Counted from the stretch's first letter, positions 1 through 5,930 are shown. The stretch is 9,291 nucleotides of DNA from DATJSN01 sp035504095 (GCA_035504095.1 DATJSN010000038.1:1-9291); one strand, 5' to 3'. The notes: generated from the letters alone by a model not told the origin. Translations and numbers: made by a program.

Positions 1-1
1 A

Positions 2-223
2 GGCGTGTCGCCGGAACGGATCAGTTTTGTGGATGCCGTGCGTTGGATTACCACGGCGGATGGCCATGACGATCTATCCCCGCTCTTGATGAACCCCTTA
101 AGACCGGGACGATTTGAACCGCGCGTTCGCAAGCGGCGACATACTGGCTACAGCTATATGATGCGACCAAGAGCCAAACTTAAAGCCATGATCGCGCGAG
201 GAGAGAACATCGGATGCAAATGA
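2..223 (+). CDS. IS4-family transposase, C-terminal fragment (5' end outside window)
   Basis: The reading frame is already open at the window edge and stops at TGA 221-223, so only the last ~73 residues are seen. The sequence reads PERISFVDAVRWI, then NPLRPGRFEPRVRKRR, then MMRPRAKLKAMI. This arginine-rich ending with an RPGRxEPRxxKRR block followed by a MxRPRxxL block is what I know from the C-terminal end of DDE transposases of the IS4 group. The catalytic DDE residues would lie upstream of the window, so it cannot be said whether the element is intact. The GTG at 5 is not a believable start. The right end of the element should lie shortly after the stop, perhaps near the CTTAAG at 232-237, but without the left end the inverted repeat cannot be placed. 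Family call fairly good; activity unknown. Confidence 0.7.
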   Translation, partial: GVSPERISFVDAVRWITTADGHDDLSPLLMNPLRPGRFEPRVRKRRHTGYSYMMRPRAKLKAMIARGENIGCK

Positions 224-270
224 TGCGGCACCTTAAGTTAATGGCATTCGTGACAGGGAACAGTCTTTGA

Positions 271-299
271 ACCACCCTTCGACAACGCTCAGGGCAGGC
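271..299. repeat. Dispersed intergenic repeat resembling CCTTCGACAxxGCTCAGGGCAGG
   Basis: This stretch runs from ACCACCCTTCGACAACG into CTCAGGGCAGGC. It resembles a short sequence that I have often seen scattered between genes in unrelated bacterial genomes. It contains a CCCT...AGGG inverted pair. Only one copy is in this window, so repeat status rests on recall rather than on an internal comparison. It lies between the transposase tail and the receiver-like gene, with no coding potential. Confidence 0.4.
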
Positions 300-328
300 G
301 AAAAGCACCAAAAGACACGAATGTCTCA

Positions 329-422
329 GGTTACAGGGGAGAGCACGGCGCGTTCCGCGCCGAGAATTTAGAACAGTTGAACAGTAGACAAGAGGTTACA
401 GGGTATAGGGGACAGGGAATAG
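329..422. repeat. Short ACAGGG-type repeats with a GC-rich hairpin
   Basis: The spacer holds two copies of GGTTACAGGG (329-338 and 394-403), then TATAGGGGACAGGGAATAG at 404-422; a related GACAGGGAACAG sits at 252-263. Between them is a perfect hairpin: CGGCGCG (346-352), loop TTC, CGCGCCG (356-362). No T-run follows the hairpin on either strand, so it is not a clear intrinsic terminator. The spacer is noncoding, and the low-complexity runs look like decayed intergenic repeats flanking the insertion element. Confidence 0.4.
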
Positions 423-445
423 AGCGAAAGTAAAAAGTCCAGAAT

Positions 446-979
446 TTAACGCGTAATCGCCTGCGCACCCACGACGCTGGAATCAGAGGTTATTTCATTC
501 ATGTTGACCGTTTTAGTCGCTGTTGGAAGCGACGCGGGCATCTCGACTCGTCCGAAGGTGCACCAGTTTGTGTTTAGGGAGCGCATTACTTCGAAAAGCT
601 TTTCGGCTTTCACGGGCATGTTCAGAACAATTTCCGCATCCAGGCTGAACGACTGATCGTCGGTGTCATCCGTGCCGTCAATAAGCATGACTACTTTGAC
701 GCCGGAAAATCTCGGATCTTTGGCGACCTGTTCGATGATCTTATGCACCGACATATCCGGCAGTGTGTGTTTGATAAAAATTACATCCGGCGATTTTTTG
801 TTTTCAAACGGCGGCAGTTTGTTCAGAAATGGCAGGACATCCGCGCCGCGGCGCAGCACGTAAATTTTGTTCCAGATCCGCGCTTCCTGAAATACCTTGG
901 CCAGCATGTACAGGTCTTCGGGACTGTCGTGAACAATTAAGAATATTAATGGCGTATAAACGGGCTTTTCGGTGGACAT
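446..979 (-). CDS. Degenerate (pseudo-)receiver domain protein, Rcp1-like
   Basis: A 177-residue cytosolic protein consisting of one receiver-like fold (about residues 11-135) and a ~42-residue tail. The pattern follows single-domain Rcp1-type response regulators: LIFLIVHDSPEDL, WNKIYVLRRGADVLPFL, PDVIFIKHTLPD, DPRFSGVKVVML and NMPVKAEKL. The phosphotransfer residues are gone. The expected phosphoacceptor Asp in the PDxxxxDxxLP strand is Lys70, the Thr/Ser after the fourth strand is Ile100/Asp101, and the Lys of the usual KP pair is Met121 before Pro122. One acidic residue (Asp18) remains in the pocket. The ATG at 979 is chosen because GAAGGGTGA lies 8-10 nt upstream; a GTG at 1096 would add 39 residues unlike any receiver. 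It probably acts by protein binding rather than phosphorylation, with unknown partners. No kinase or output gene is adjacent. It is divergent from the phosphodiesterase gene. Confidence 0.7.
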   Translation of the reverse strand: MSTEKPVYTPLIFLIVHDSPEDLYMLAKVFQEARIWNKIYVLRRGADVLPFLNKLPPFENKKSPDVIFIKHTLPDMSVHKIIEQVAKDPRFSGVKVVMLIDGTDDTDDQSFSLDAEIVLNMPVKAEKLFEVMRSLNTNWCTFGRVEMPASLPTATKTVNMNEITSDSSVVGAQAITR

Positions 980-1119
980 TGCGGTTTCACCCTTCATCTT
1001 TTTGTTATCGGTCTCAAGCACTTTTGAGCGGGGTCGAAAGCTCCACGGCTCTGTACTCTTTATCGGCATAAACACGCGGCTTGATTGAAAAACCACACTT
1101 GCGTAATGTTCAGGGGTTT

Positions 1120-1908
1120 ATGCCAAAAAAATTTCCATTAGAGATAACTATTCTTGGGTCCGGCACCTCCGCCGGAGTTCCCATGATCGGCTGCCATTGC
1201 CCGGTTTGCTCAAGCAGCGACCCGCGAGACCGCCGCACGCGGACCAGCATTGCCATTGCATATAACAATCATGTTATTCTTGTGGATACCGCTCCCGAGC
1301 TGCGCCTTCAGGCGATTGCCAATGACCTCGACGCCGTACACGCGGTGGTTTTCACGCATGCCCATGCGGACCATATCTTTGGTTTGGACGATCTGCGCCG
1401 GTACAACACGCTTCTTCATGCTTTGCTGCCGATTTATGCCGCTCCGGAAACGCTCTGCTCGCTGAAGCGCGTGTTTCCCTACGCCTTTGGCAAACAGGAA
1501 ACCGAAAAAGATGTTTATCGCCCGGAATTGTTGCCCAATGAAATATCCGGACCGTTTGATTTGTTCGGCGCAAGCTGGCAACCGATACCCCTGATTCACG
1601 GGCGGGCGAAAGTTCTGGGCTTTCGCATCGGCAGCTTCGCTTATTGCACCGATTGTTCGGAAATTCCTGCTGAATCACTGGGTCAGCTTGCTGGATTGGA
1701 AGTTTTGATCATCGACGCGTTGCGGCCGCGGCCGCATCCGGCGCATCTGAATTTCGCCGAGGCGCTGGAAGTGATTGAAAAACTCCGGCCGCAGCGCGCC
1801 TATTTCACGCACCTATCGCACGATGTCTTACATGTTGACGGGGAAAAATCGTTGCCGGCACATGTGAAGTTCTGTTATGACGGGTTGAAATTAGACGTGA
1901 CTGGTTAA
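1120..1908 (+). CDS. MBL-fold metallo-hydrolase, PhnP-like phosphodiesterase
   Basis: A 262-residue metallo-beta-lactamase-fold hydrolase of the PhnP type. PhnP proteins are zinc- or manganese-dependent cyclic phosphodiesterases; E. coli PhnP opens 5-phosphoribosyl 1,2-cyclic phosphate in the C-P lyase pathway. Visible motifs in order: GSGTSAGVP (13-21); CHCPVC (25-30), matching the extra structural zinc site of PhnP; DPRDRRTRTS (34-43); DTAPELRLQ (56-64); the metal-binding THAHADH (79-85) followed by GLDDLR; a distal metal-ligand region IHGRAKVLGFR (159-169) and YCTDCSEIP (175-183); and THLSHD (230-235). The ATG at 1120 has AGGGG 3-4 nt upstream and begins the family-typical sequence; the in-frame TTG at 1081 has no ribosome site. 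No other phn genes are nearby, so the substrate is open and the symbol is left blank. Family confident; substrate inferred. Confidence 0.88.
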   Translation: MPKKFPLEITILGSGTSAGVPMIGCHCPVCSSSDPRDRRTRTSIAIAYNNHVILVDTAPELRLQAIANDLDAVHAVVFTHAHADHIFGLDDLRRYNTLLHALLPIYAAPETLCSLKRVFPYAFGKQETEKDVYRPELLPNEISGPFDLFGASWQPIPLIHGRAKVLGFRIGSFAYCTDCSEIPAESLGQLAGLEVLIIDALRPRPHPAHLNFAEALEVIEKLRPQRAYFTHLSHDVLHVDGEKSLPAHVKFCYDGLKLDVTG

Positions 1909-1925
1909 TTCACCTCTGTGGTGAA
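1909..1925. terminator. Possible weak terminator between convergent genes
   Basis: Directly after the phosphodiesterase stop, TTCACC (1909-1914) can pair with GGTGAA (1920-1925) around a 5-nt loop. The following sequence AATCATGG has no T-run, so it is at best a weak structure. It sits in the 36-bp gap between two convergent genes, which is where a shared terminator would be expected. Confidence 0.25.
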
Positions 1926-1944
1926 ATCATGGCGTTCTATAAAG

Positions 1945-2622
1945 TTATTGTCCAAATAACGCGGTGCGTTGTTTTTGTAGAATCCATTTGGGCGTGGCTT
2001 TGAGGTACCTGGCCATTTGCCGACCGCGATAAACGTAATAGCCCGCCATGAATCCCTGCCAGCCAAAACCAAATACCACCACCGAACCATAGGTTATATA
2101 AAGCGTCCATTTCGCCCAGGAGACGACCTGGCCGTGGGAAACAGGGTTACCGACAAGCTGGTGTGCCCAGACTAAGGGTTGAAAATATTTAGCAGTCTCG
2201 TTGACATCCTTGATATCCCGGCCGTTGTACACCTCGACAATCCACCAGGCGCCGATCACGCTGAACATCAATCCGAGTAAAATCTGGTTCATGGTAAGCA
2301 AAGCAAAGACTTTTGCGTTCAGCCGTTTGATCTGTTTTTCGCCAAACCCTTCCACCAGGCCGCCGGCCACCATCCAGATGCCCATGATCAGGACCGAAAC
2401 ATCCCACCCGCCGAAAATAAACGGCCAAATCGCGGTAATTACGCCGAACAGGGTTTGTCCGACGAACTCCCGGTGCGCCGCCTCCGCGGCGTGCATGATC
2501 GCATCCAGTTGCTTTTGCGCCGTCTGAAGCTGCGCCTTTTGCTCCGGAGACAACGATGGCGTTTCCAGCGCGGCGCCAGGCGGCGTTGCCGCGACAGGCT
2601 GTGGGCTTTGCTCGCTGAACAT
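1945..2622 (-). CDS. Unrecognised four-helix membrane protein
   Basis: I do not recognise this 225-residue protein. Residues 1-25 are Pro/Ala-rich and probably disordered. Residues 26-55 form a likely amphipathic helix (SPEQKAQLQTAQKQLDAIMH). Hydrophobic segments follow at about 57-71, 75-93, 105-131 and 171-198, consistent with four membrane spans. There is a polar connection between the third and fourth (NGRDIKDVNETAKYFQP) and a basic tail (RGRQMARYLKATPKWILQKQR) probably on the cytoplasmic side. No catalytic motif is evident. The ATG at 2622 is chosen for the GAGG 4 nt upstream; the TTG at 2637 would only add MTRGS. It is divergent from the acetyltransferase gene and convergent with the phosphodiesterase. 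Upstream on its own strand is a structured stretch that may act as a leader. Confidence 0.75.
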   Translation of the reverse strand: MFSEQSPQPVAATPPGAALETPSLSPEQKAQLQTAQKQLDAIMHAAEAAHREFVGQTLFGVITAIWPFIFGGWDVSVLIMGIWMVAGGLVEGFGEKQIKRLNAKVFALLTMNQILLGLMFSVIGAWWIVEVYNGRDIKDVNETAKYFQPLVWAHQLVGNPVSHGQVVSWAKWTLYITYGSVVVFGFGWQGFMAGYYVYRGRQMARYLKATPKWILQKQRTALFGQ

Positions 2623-2702
2623 GCTACCTCGGGTCAATGTTTTCAGGGTTAAGGAGATTTCACTCTTTCTCCAATACCCTGGAGTTTACCGGCTGTTGAA
2701 TG

Positions 2703-2802
2703 GGTAAAAAAGTCCTCACAATTCCGGCGACGGACTTTCGCCGGGCCCGCGAAAAGCTAAAATGATCGTGCATGGTGCGATTCACGCATGCGGGACACGG
2801 GC
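2703..2802 (-). promoter_or_regulatory. Candidate structured 5' leader / attenuator before the membrane protein gene
   Basis: Read on the minus strand, four helices can be drawn. First, GCCCGTG (2802-2796) pairs with CGCGGGC (2751-2745) with one G-U pair. Second, enclosed by it, GCATG+CGTG... (2791-2783) pairs with CACCATGC (2777-2770), with one bulge and a 5-nt loop. Third, CCGGCGA (2744-2738) pairs with TCGCCGG (2730-2724) around a 7-nt loop. Fourth, AAAGTCC (2738-2732) pairs with GGACTTT (2715-2709), and the T-run extends to 2706, resembling an intrinsic terminator. The third and fourth share bases and cannot both form fully. No upstream minus-strand gene needs terminating here, so an attenuator about 85 nt before the start at 2622 is a reasonable reading. 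It matches no riboswitch class I recognise. GC-rich DNA yields chance helices, so confidence is limited. Confidence 0.35.
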
Positions 2803-2815
2803 GGCTGGTTATATG

Positions 2816-2845
2816 TTTACAATATATGCATATATATAGTATTAT
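2816..2845 (+). promoter_or_regulatory. AT-rich promoter for the acetyltransferase gene
   Basis: TTTACA (2816-2821) and TATTAT (2840-2845) are separated by 18 bp inside a tract where only 5 of 49 bases (2811-2859) are G or C. A perfect 14-bp palindrome, ATATATGCATATAT (2822-2835), fills the spacer and could be an operator or simply an AT-rich accident. The predicted start near 2852 gives a leader of about 54 nt to the TTG at 2906. The tract also contains TATAAT on the minus strand (2846-2841), so it may serve the divergent membrane protein gene as well. Confidence 0.4.
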
Positions 2846-2905
2846 ATATTATTTATATTGCGCTTGTTTTCCGACCTTTTTTTCAGCTTCCGGAGGCGAT
2901 TGAGG

Positions 2906-3868
2906 TTGAACACCAAGGCCGAACAAAACCCTCCGCCATTGCATATCGCCCGCACCGGCGTGGATAAAGCGCCGCAGGCCGCGGATCTCCTGCGTCAAAG
3001 CGGCGCAGGCGTTATGGATATGATCGCCCATTTCTGGGACCGTCTCCCGCAGACACCGCCGCTATTGCGCGATGATCTGCACCTGGTCGGCGCCTGGCCA
3101 GAATCGCAAAGCGGGCAACCCCCGGACCTTAATTTTCACCAGGCGCTGGGAGCGATGCTCTATGTGCCCAAGGCTCACCGCGCTGACGTGTTCGCACCTG
3201 ACCCGGCGGTTGCCAGGGCTTTTACCAGTTACCTGACCGGATGGGAGCGGCTAATCCGTTTTGAACCGCCGCCATCGCAAGATCAAACTCCCGCCGACAC
3301 CAACCAGAACATGATCACGCCGATTACTTATGTCACTGGCGAAGCGGGCGGAATTGAAACCATGCTGCCGCAGCTCCTGGCTCTGGTAAATCGTAAAGTC
3401 CCCGCAAAAAAACTGGTCAATCTAATGATGCGGTTGCCAGATTCTCAGGGCGCCGAATCGTCGCCGCGCGTCCGCGTCGCCAAACAAGGCGACGAACAAA
3501 CCCTCAACCGCTGGAGAAAATTGTACTCCCAGGAACGCGGGATTCTATTTGATGCCGACGTAGATGAATGGATTAAATCGGGCAACGTGTTTGTTTTTGA
3601 AGATGACGACCAAATAAAAGCGGCGGCAAAATTCGATCTGATTTTGCAGAATATCGTCGAAATCGGCGGCGTCTTTACCTTCCCCGAATTTCGAAAACAG
3701 GGCATAGCCAAGGAGCTTGTTGGCGACCTGACTTGTCGGATAAGGCAGATGAACAAAAAGCCAGTGCTGCAGGTTGACGAAAGCAACGACCCGGCATTTG
3801 CGCTTTACCGTAACGCCGGTTGGGTCGAAATAGGCCGTTTGTCGCGTGTATGGCTGATGCCGGATTAA
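2906..3868 (+). CDS. GNAT-family N-acetyltransferase with long unrecognised N-terminal half
   Basis: A 320-residue protein in two halves. Residues ~188-320 form a GNAT acetyltransferase domain, the fold that moves an acetyl group from acetyl-CoA to an amine. It begins RVRVAKQGDEQTLNRWRKLY, has the acetyl-CoA-binding strand IGGVFTFPEFRKQGIAKELV with the RxQGIA loop at ~263-268, and ends with the family-typical VDESNDPAFALYRNAGWVEIG. Residues 1-187 show no motif I know but appear folded, with an acidic and aromatic patch (MDMIAHFWDRLP); a partner- or substrate-binding domain is likely. The TTG at 2906 follows GGAGG (2892-2896) by 9 nt. A TTG at 2858 would sit almost on the predicted transcription start, and one at 2900 is too close to the ribosome site. 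The gene lies directly upstream of the parS/parB region; a functional link is not shown. Substrate unknown. Confidence 0.8.
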   Translation: MNTKAEQNPPPLHIARTGVDKAPQAADLLRQSGAGVMDMIAHFWDRLPQTPPLLRDDLHLVGAWPESQSGQPPDLNFHQALGAMLYVPKAHRADVFAPDPAVARAFTSYLTGWERLIRFEPPPSQDQTPADTNQNMITPITYVTGEAGGIETMLPQLLALVNRKVPAKKLVNLMMRLPDSQGAESSPRVRVAKQGDEQTLNRWRKLYSQERGILFDADVDEWIKSGNVFVFEDDDQIKAAAKFDLILQNIVEIGGVFTFPEFRKQGIAKELVGDLTCRIRQMNKKPVLQVDESNDPAFALYRNAGWVEIGRLSRVWLMPD

Positions 3869-3878
3869 TAAATATCCA

Positions 3879-3894
3879 TGTTCCACGTGGAACA
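3879..3894. other. parS: parS centromere site (perfect palindrome)
   Basis: TGTTCCACGTGGAACA is a perfect 16-bp palindrome matching the parS consensus TGTTNCACGTGNAACA bound by chromosomal ParB proteins, in the variant known from Pseudomonas. It stands 114 bp before the parB start, beyond the acetyltransferase stop. ParB would load here as a clamp using CTP. Identification by sequence is very firm. Confidence 0.95.
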
Positions 3895-3918
3895 AAATGT
3901 TTTAACGACACAATTGTC

Positions 3919-3947
3919 TTGACTTGCCCGTGTTGAATAATCACAAT
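3919..3947 (+). promoter_or_regulatory. Predicted parB promoter between the two parS sites
   Basis: TTGACT (3919-3924) and CACAAT (3942-3947) are 17 bp apart. The -10 element's last base is the first base of the degenerate parS site, so the predicted start near 3954 falls inside that site. ParB bound there, or spreading from the perfect site, would block this promoter, a plausible autorepression layout. Confidence 0.5.
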
Positions 3948-3962
3948 GTTCTACATGGAACA
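3947..3962. other. Degenerate second parS site
   Basis: TGTTCTACATGGAACA differs from the perfect site at two of 16 positions (C to T at the sixth, G to A at the ninth). Its centre is 68 bp from that of the perfect site. It overlaps the predicted transcription start of parB, so it may work as a lower-affinity operator. Confidence 0.7.
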
Positions 3963-3964
3963 AT

Positions 3965-3991
3965 GAGCTCTGAATCCAGAGCTTGATTCAG
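3965..3991 (+). promoter_or_regulatory. parB leader with two mutually exclusive hairpins
   Basis: In the predicted parB leader, AGCTCTG (3966-3972) pairs perfectly with CAGAGCT (3977-3983) around a 4-nt loop. The overlapping CTGAATC (3970-3976) pairs perfectly with GATTCAG (3985-3991) around an 8-nt loop. The two 7-bp stems share bases 3970-3972 and cannot both form. The second ends 4 nt before the AAGGAGG ribosome site (3996-4002), so it could affect translation. No T-run follows, so it is not a terminator. Confidence 0.35.
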
Positions 3992-4007
3992 GTACAAGGA
4001 GGTGCCC

Positions 4008-4952
4008 ATGTCATCCGCGAATCGCCCCCGTCTAGGCCGTGGCTTAAACGCCCTGATTTTGCCCCGTGAGCCGCATGTTGATAGCGCCCCATCTGTGGCG
4101 GTCATGGATGCTGCAACGCCCATTCCACCTGCCGAAGCACACGATTTGAATCCGACGCATCGTGTGCAGGATATACCTTTGGTGTTGATTGACCCAAATC
4201 CACATCAGCCCAGAGAGTCGATGGACCAAGTGGTTCTTGATGAATTGGCGGCTTCGATCCGCGTTCATGGGGTATTACAACCCGTGCTGGTGTTGCGCGT
4301 GCAAGATCGATATCAGCTTGTTGCCGGCCACAGGCGCGCCGCGGCGGCAAAAAGCGCCGGCCTGCAAACCATCCCAGCCATTGTCCGATCCGATTCGAGT
4401 CCGGAACGTCAATCCGAATGGGCGCTAATCGAGAATATCCAACGCCAGGATTTAAATCCGATGGAACGGGCCAAAGCTTATAGGACCTACATTGACCAAT
4501 TCCACCTGACACATTCACAGGCCGCCCAGCAGTTGGGAGAAGACCGGGCGACGGTATCTAACTTCTTGCGGCTGCTGGACTTACCGCAATTTGTCCAGGC
4601 CGTGCTCAGAGAAAACAAAATCTCCGCCGGCCATGCCAAAGTACTCGCCGGCATCGATTCACCCGAACGGCAGGAATCTCTGGCCAAGGCCGTTGTGGAT
4701 CAGGGCCTTAGCGTCAGGCAGCTTGAGCAACTAGCCGCGGCGGGCGCCGATCCGCATGTTGGCTCAACCGTTTCCGAGCACACGCGCCGGCTTAAAAGCG
4801 CCCATATTCTGGAACTCGAGCAGGAGCTCTCCCGCAAGCTGGGCGCCAAATTGCGGATTTTCCCCTCGCGCAAGAAGGGGAAGGGGAAAATCGTGATCCA
4901 TTACTATTCGCTGGATAATTTTGACGGCATCGCGGCCAAGCTGTCACAATAA
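4008..4952 (+). CDS. parB: Chromosome-partitioning protein ParB (Spo0J family)
   Basis: A 314-residue ParB, the CTP-dependent DNA clamp that loads at parS and marks the origin region for segregation. Domains in order: an N-terminal RPRLGRGLNALI peptide (6-17), the usual ParA-contacting end; the CTP-binding N-domain with DPNPHQPRE (62-70), VAGHRRAAA (105-113) and ENIQRQDLNP (142-151); a helix-turn-helix domain (LTHSQAAQQLGEDRATVSNFLRLL) that reads parS; and a C-terminal dimerisation domain with a lysine-rich strand (SRKKGKGKIVIHYYS). The usual GERRxRA motif is GHRRAAA (107-113), losing the Glu and the last Arg. The ATG at 4008 follows AAGGAGG by 5 nt; the GTG at 4002 overlaps that site and is rejected. 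Both parS sites lie just upstream. parA, normally the gene before parB, is absent from the window. Confidence 0.95.
   Translation: MSSANRPRLGRGLNALILPREPHVDSAPSVAVMDAATPIPPAEAHDLNPTHRVQDIPLVLIDPNPHQPRESMDQVVLDELAASIRVHGVLQPVLVLRVQDRYQLVAGHRRAAAAKSAGLQTIPAIVRSDSSPERQSEWALIENIQRQDLNPMERAKAYRTYIDQFHLTHSQAAQQLGEDRATVSNFLRLLDLPQFVQAVLRENKISAGHAKVLAGIDSPERQESLAKAVVDQGLSVRQLEQLAAAGADPHVGSTVSEHTRRLKSAHILELEQELSRKLGAKLRIFPSRKKGKGKIVIHYYSLDNFDGIAAKLSQ
4921..4950 (+). promoter_or_regulatory. Possible promoter for the pseudouridine synthase, inside the end of parB
   Basis: TTGACG (4921-4926) and CACAAT (4945-4950) are 18 bp apart and resemble the predicted parB promoter (TTGACT, CACAAT). The -10 element runs into the parB stop codon. 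The following 23 bp are almost pure A/T and contain no ribosome site, so the downstream gene may have its own start signal here or be read through from parB. Confidence 0.3.
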
Positions 4953-4973
4953 TATTAATGTATATAATTAAAT

Positions 4974-5861
4974 ATGACAAATGGTTCTTCGCCGGCATCC
5001 GTGCCTCCATCGGGCACCATCTTTGAATGGCTCCGCCGCCGGTTTCCCCACGCCCGGAAAACCACACTGCGCCGGCTAGTTTCCGATGGCCGCGTGCTGC
5101 TGGACGGAAAACCGGTGCGCTCACTTAAAGAGCCTCTCAAGCCCGGTGAAGAGCCGGTTATCACATCCGAAAAACCAGCTACACAACGCCTGCCCGAAGG
5201 TTTGAAGATTGTTTATCAGGATGCCGATCTGGTCGTTGTCGAAAAACCCGCGGGCTTATTAACCGCGACGCACGAAAAAGAAACGCGTCCCACGGTCCTG
5301 GGTCTTTTAGAACGCTTATTGGAAAAAAGGGGGGCCAAGCAGCGCGTTTACCTCGTGCACCGGTTGGATAAAGACGCGTCCGGCCTTTTGGTTCTCGCTC
5401 GCGGCATTCCAGCGTTGGGCGACTTGAAACGCCAATTCCGCACGCATTCAATCGTCAGAGAATACGAATTAATCGTACACGGCAAGCTGAAAAAACCGCA
5501 GGGGCGGCTGAAAAACAACCTGCTCGAAGCCGCCGATCGCCGCGTAAAAACATGCTCGCCAACGCAGGGAAAACCGGCGATTCTTGATTATGTCGCGCTT
5601 CGCAGCACCGGCTCGCGCACGTGGGTTCGCGCCCGGCTTTATACCGGCCGCAAACATCAGATTCGCGTCCAATTCGCGGCGTTAGGATATCCTGTAGTCG
5701 GTGACGCTGTTTATGGAACGCCGGCCGCAAAGCGGGGCGGTGAAGGGCGCTTGGCGCTGCACGCCGTGCGTTTGAACTTTGTGCATCCGCGCACAAAAAA
5801 GACGATGGATTTTAAATCCCCAATTCCCACGGAGACGGCCCGGCAGATGAAGGATAAATAA
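4974..5861 (+). CDS. RluA-family RNA pseudouridine synthase
   Basis: A 295-residue enzyme that converts uridines to pseudouridine in rRNA or tRNA. An S4-type RNA-binding domain occupies about residues 14-60 (TIFEWLRRRFPHARKTTLRRL, then VLLDGKPV). The catalytic domain follows: VVVEKPAGLLT, the catalytic loop HRLDKDASGLLVLA (129-142) with nucleophile Asp132, the REYELIVHGKL strand, and TGRKHQIRVQFAALGYPVVGDAVYG, the family's conserved RTGRxHQIR block. The length suits RluA/RluD relatives, but the exact target site (RluA, RluC or RluD type) cannot be told, so no symbol is given. The ATG at 4974 is 21 bp after the parB stop; no ribosome-binding sequence precedes it, only an AT-rich run, so initiation may rely on low structure. 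Transcription could be joint with parB. Confidence 0.9.
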   Translation: MTNGSSPASVPPSGTIFEWLRRRFPHARKTTLRRLVSDGRVLLDGKPVRSLKEPLKPGEEPVITSEKPATQRLPEGLKIVYQDADLVVVEKPAGLLTATHEKETRPTVLGLLERLLEKRGAKQRVYLVHRLDKDASGLLVLARGIPALGDLKRQFRTHSIVREYELIVHGKLKKPQGRLKNNLLEAADRRVKTCSPTQGKPAILDYVALRSTGSRTWVRARLYTGRKHQIRVQFAALGYPVVGDAVYGTPAAKRGGEGRLALHAVRLNFVHPRTKKTMDFKSPIPTETARQMKDK

Positions 5862-5888
5862 CAATCCTCTTGCCCGGAAACCATCCAA

Positions 5889-5913
5889 ATGTTAACATCG
5901 AATTTAATGTTAA
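5889..5913 (+). promoter_or_regulatory. Direct repeat ATGTTAA, possible toxin-antitoxin operator
   Basis: ATGTTAA occurs at 5889-5895 and again at 5907-5913, an 18-bp period, in the AT-rich region just before the antitoxin start at 5931. Phd-type antitoxins usually repress their own promoters through short repeats of this kind. No clean promoter hexamer pair is visible, so operator function is inferred from position. Confidence 0.3.
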
Positions 5914-5930
5914 TTTGATGCGAGGCAACC

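Noticed and set aside
430..440. GTAAAAAGTCC shared with the leader region at 2704-2715
   Set aside because: An 11-base AT-rich match with one indel is within chance and has no shared context.
980..1096. Longer start (GTG 1096) for the receiver-like gene
   Set aside because: It adds 39 residues unlike any receiver and runs into the divergent gene's promoter region; the ATG at 979 has a good ribosome site.
1081..1109. TTGATT-17 bp-TAATGT promoter for the phosphodiesterase
   Set aside because: Spacing is good, but the predicted start (~1116) would destroy the AGGGG ribosome site just before the ATG at 1120; too uncertain to list as a feature.
2709..2744. H-type pseudoknot in the structured leader
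   Set aside because: The strand order fits, but no nucleotides remain to cross the first stem, so mutually exclusive hairpins are the sounder reading.
2811..4007. Replication origin near parS
   Set aside because: An AT-rich tract and parS are present, but no DnaA boxes, dnaA, dnaN or gidA are seen, so an origin cannot be claimed.
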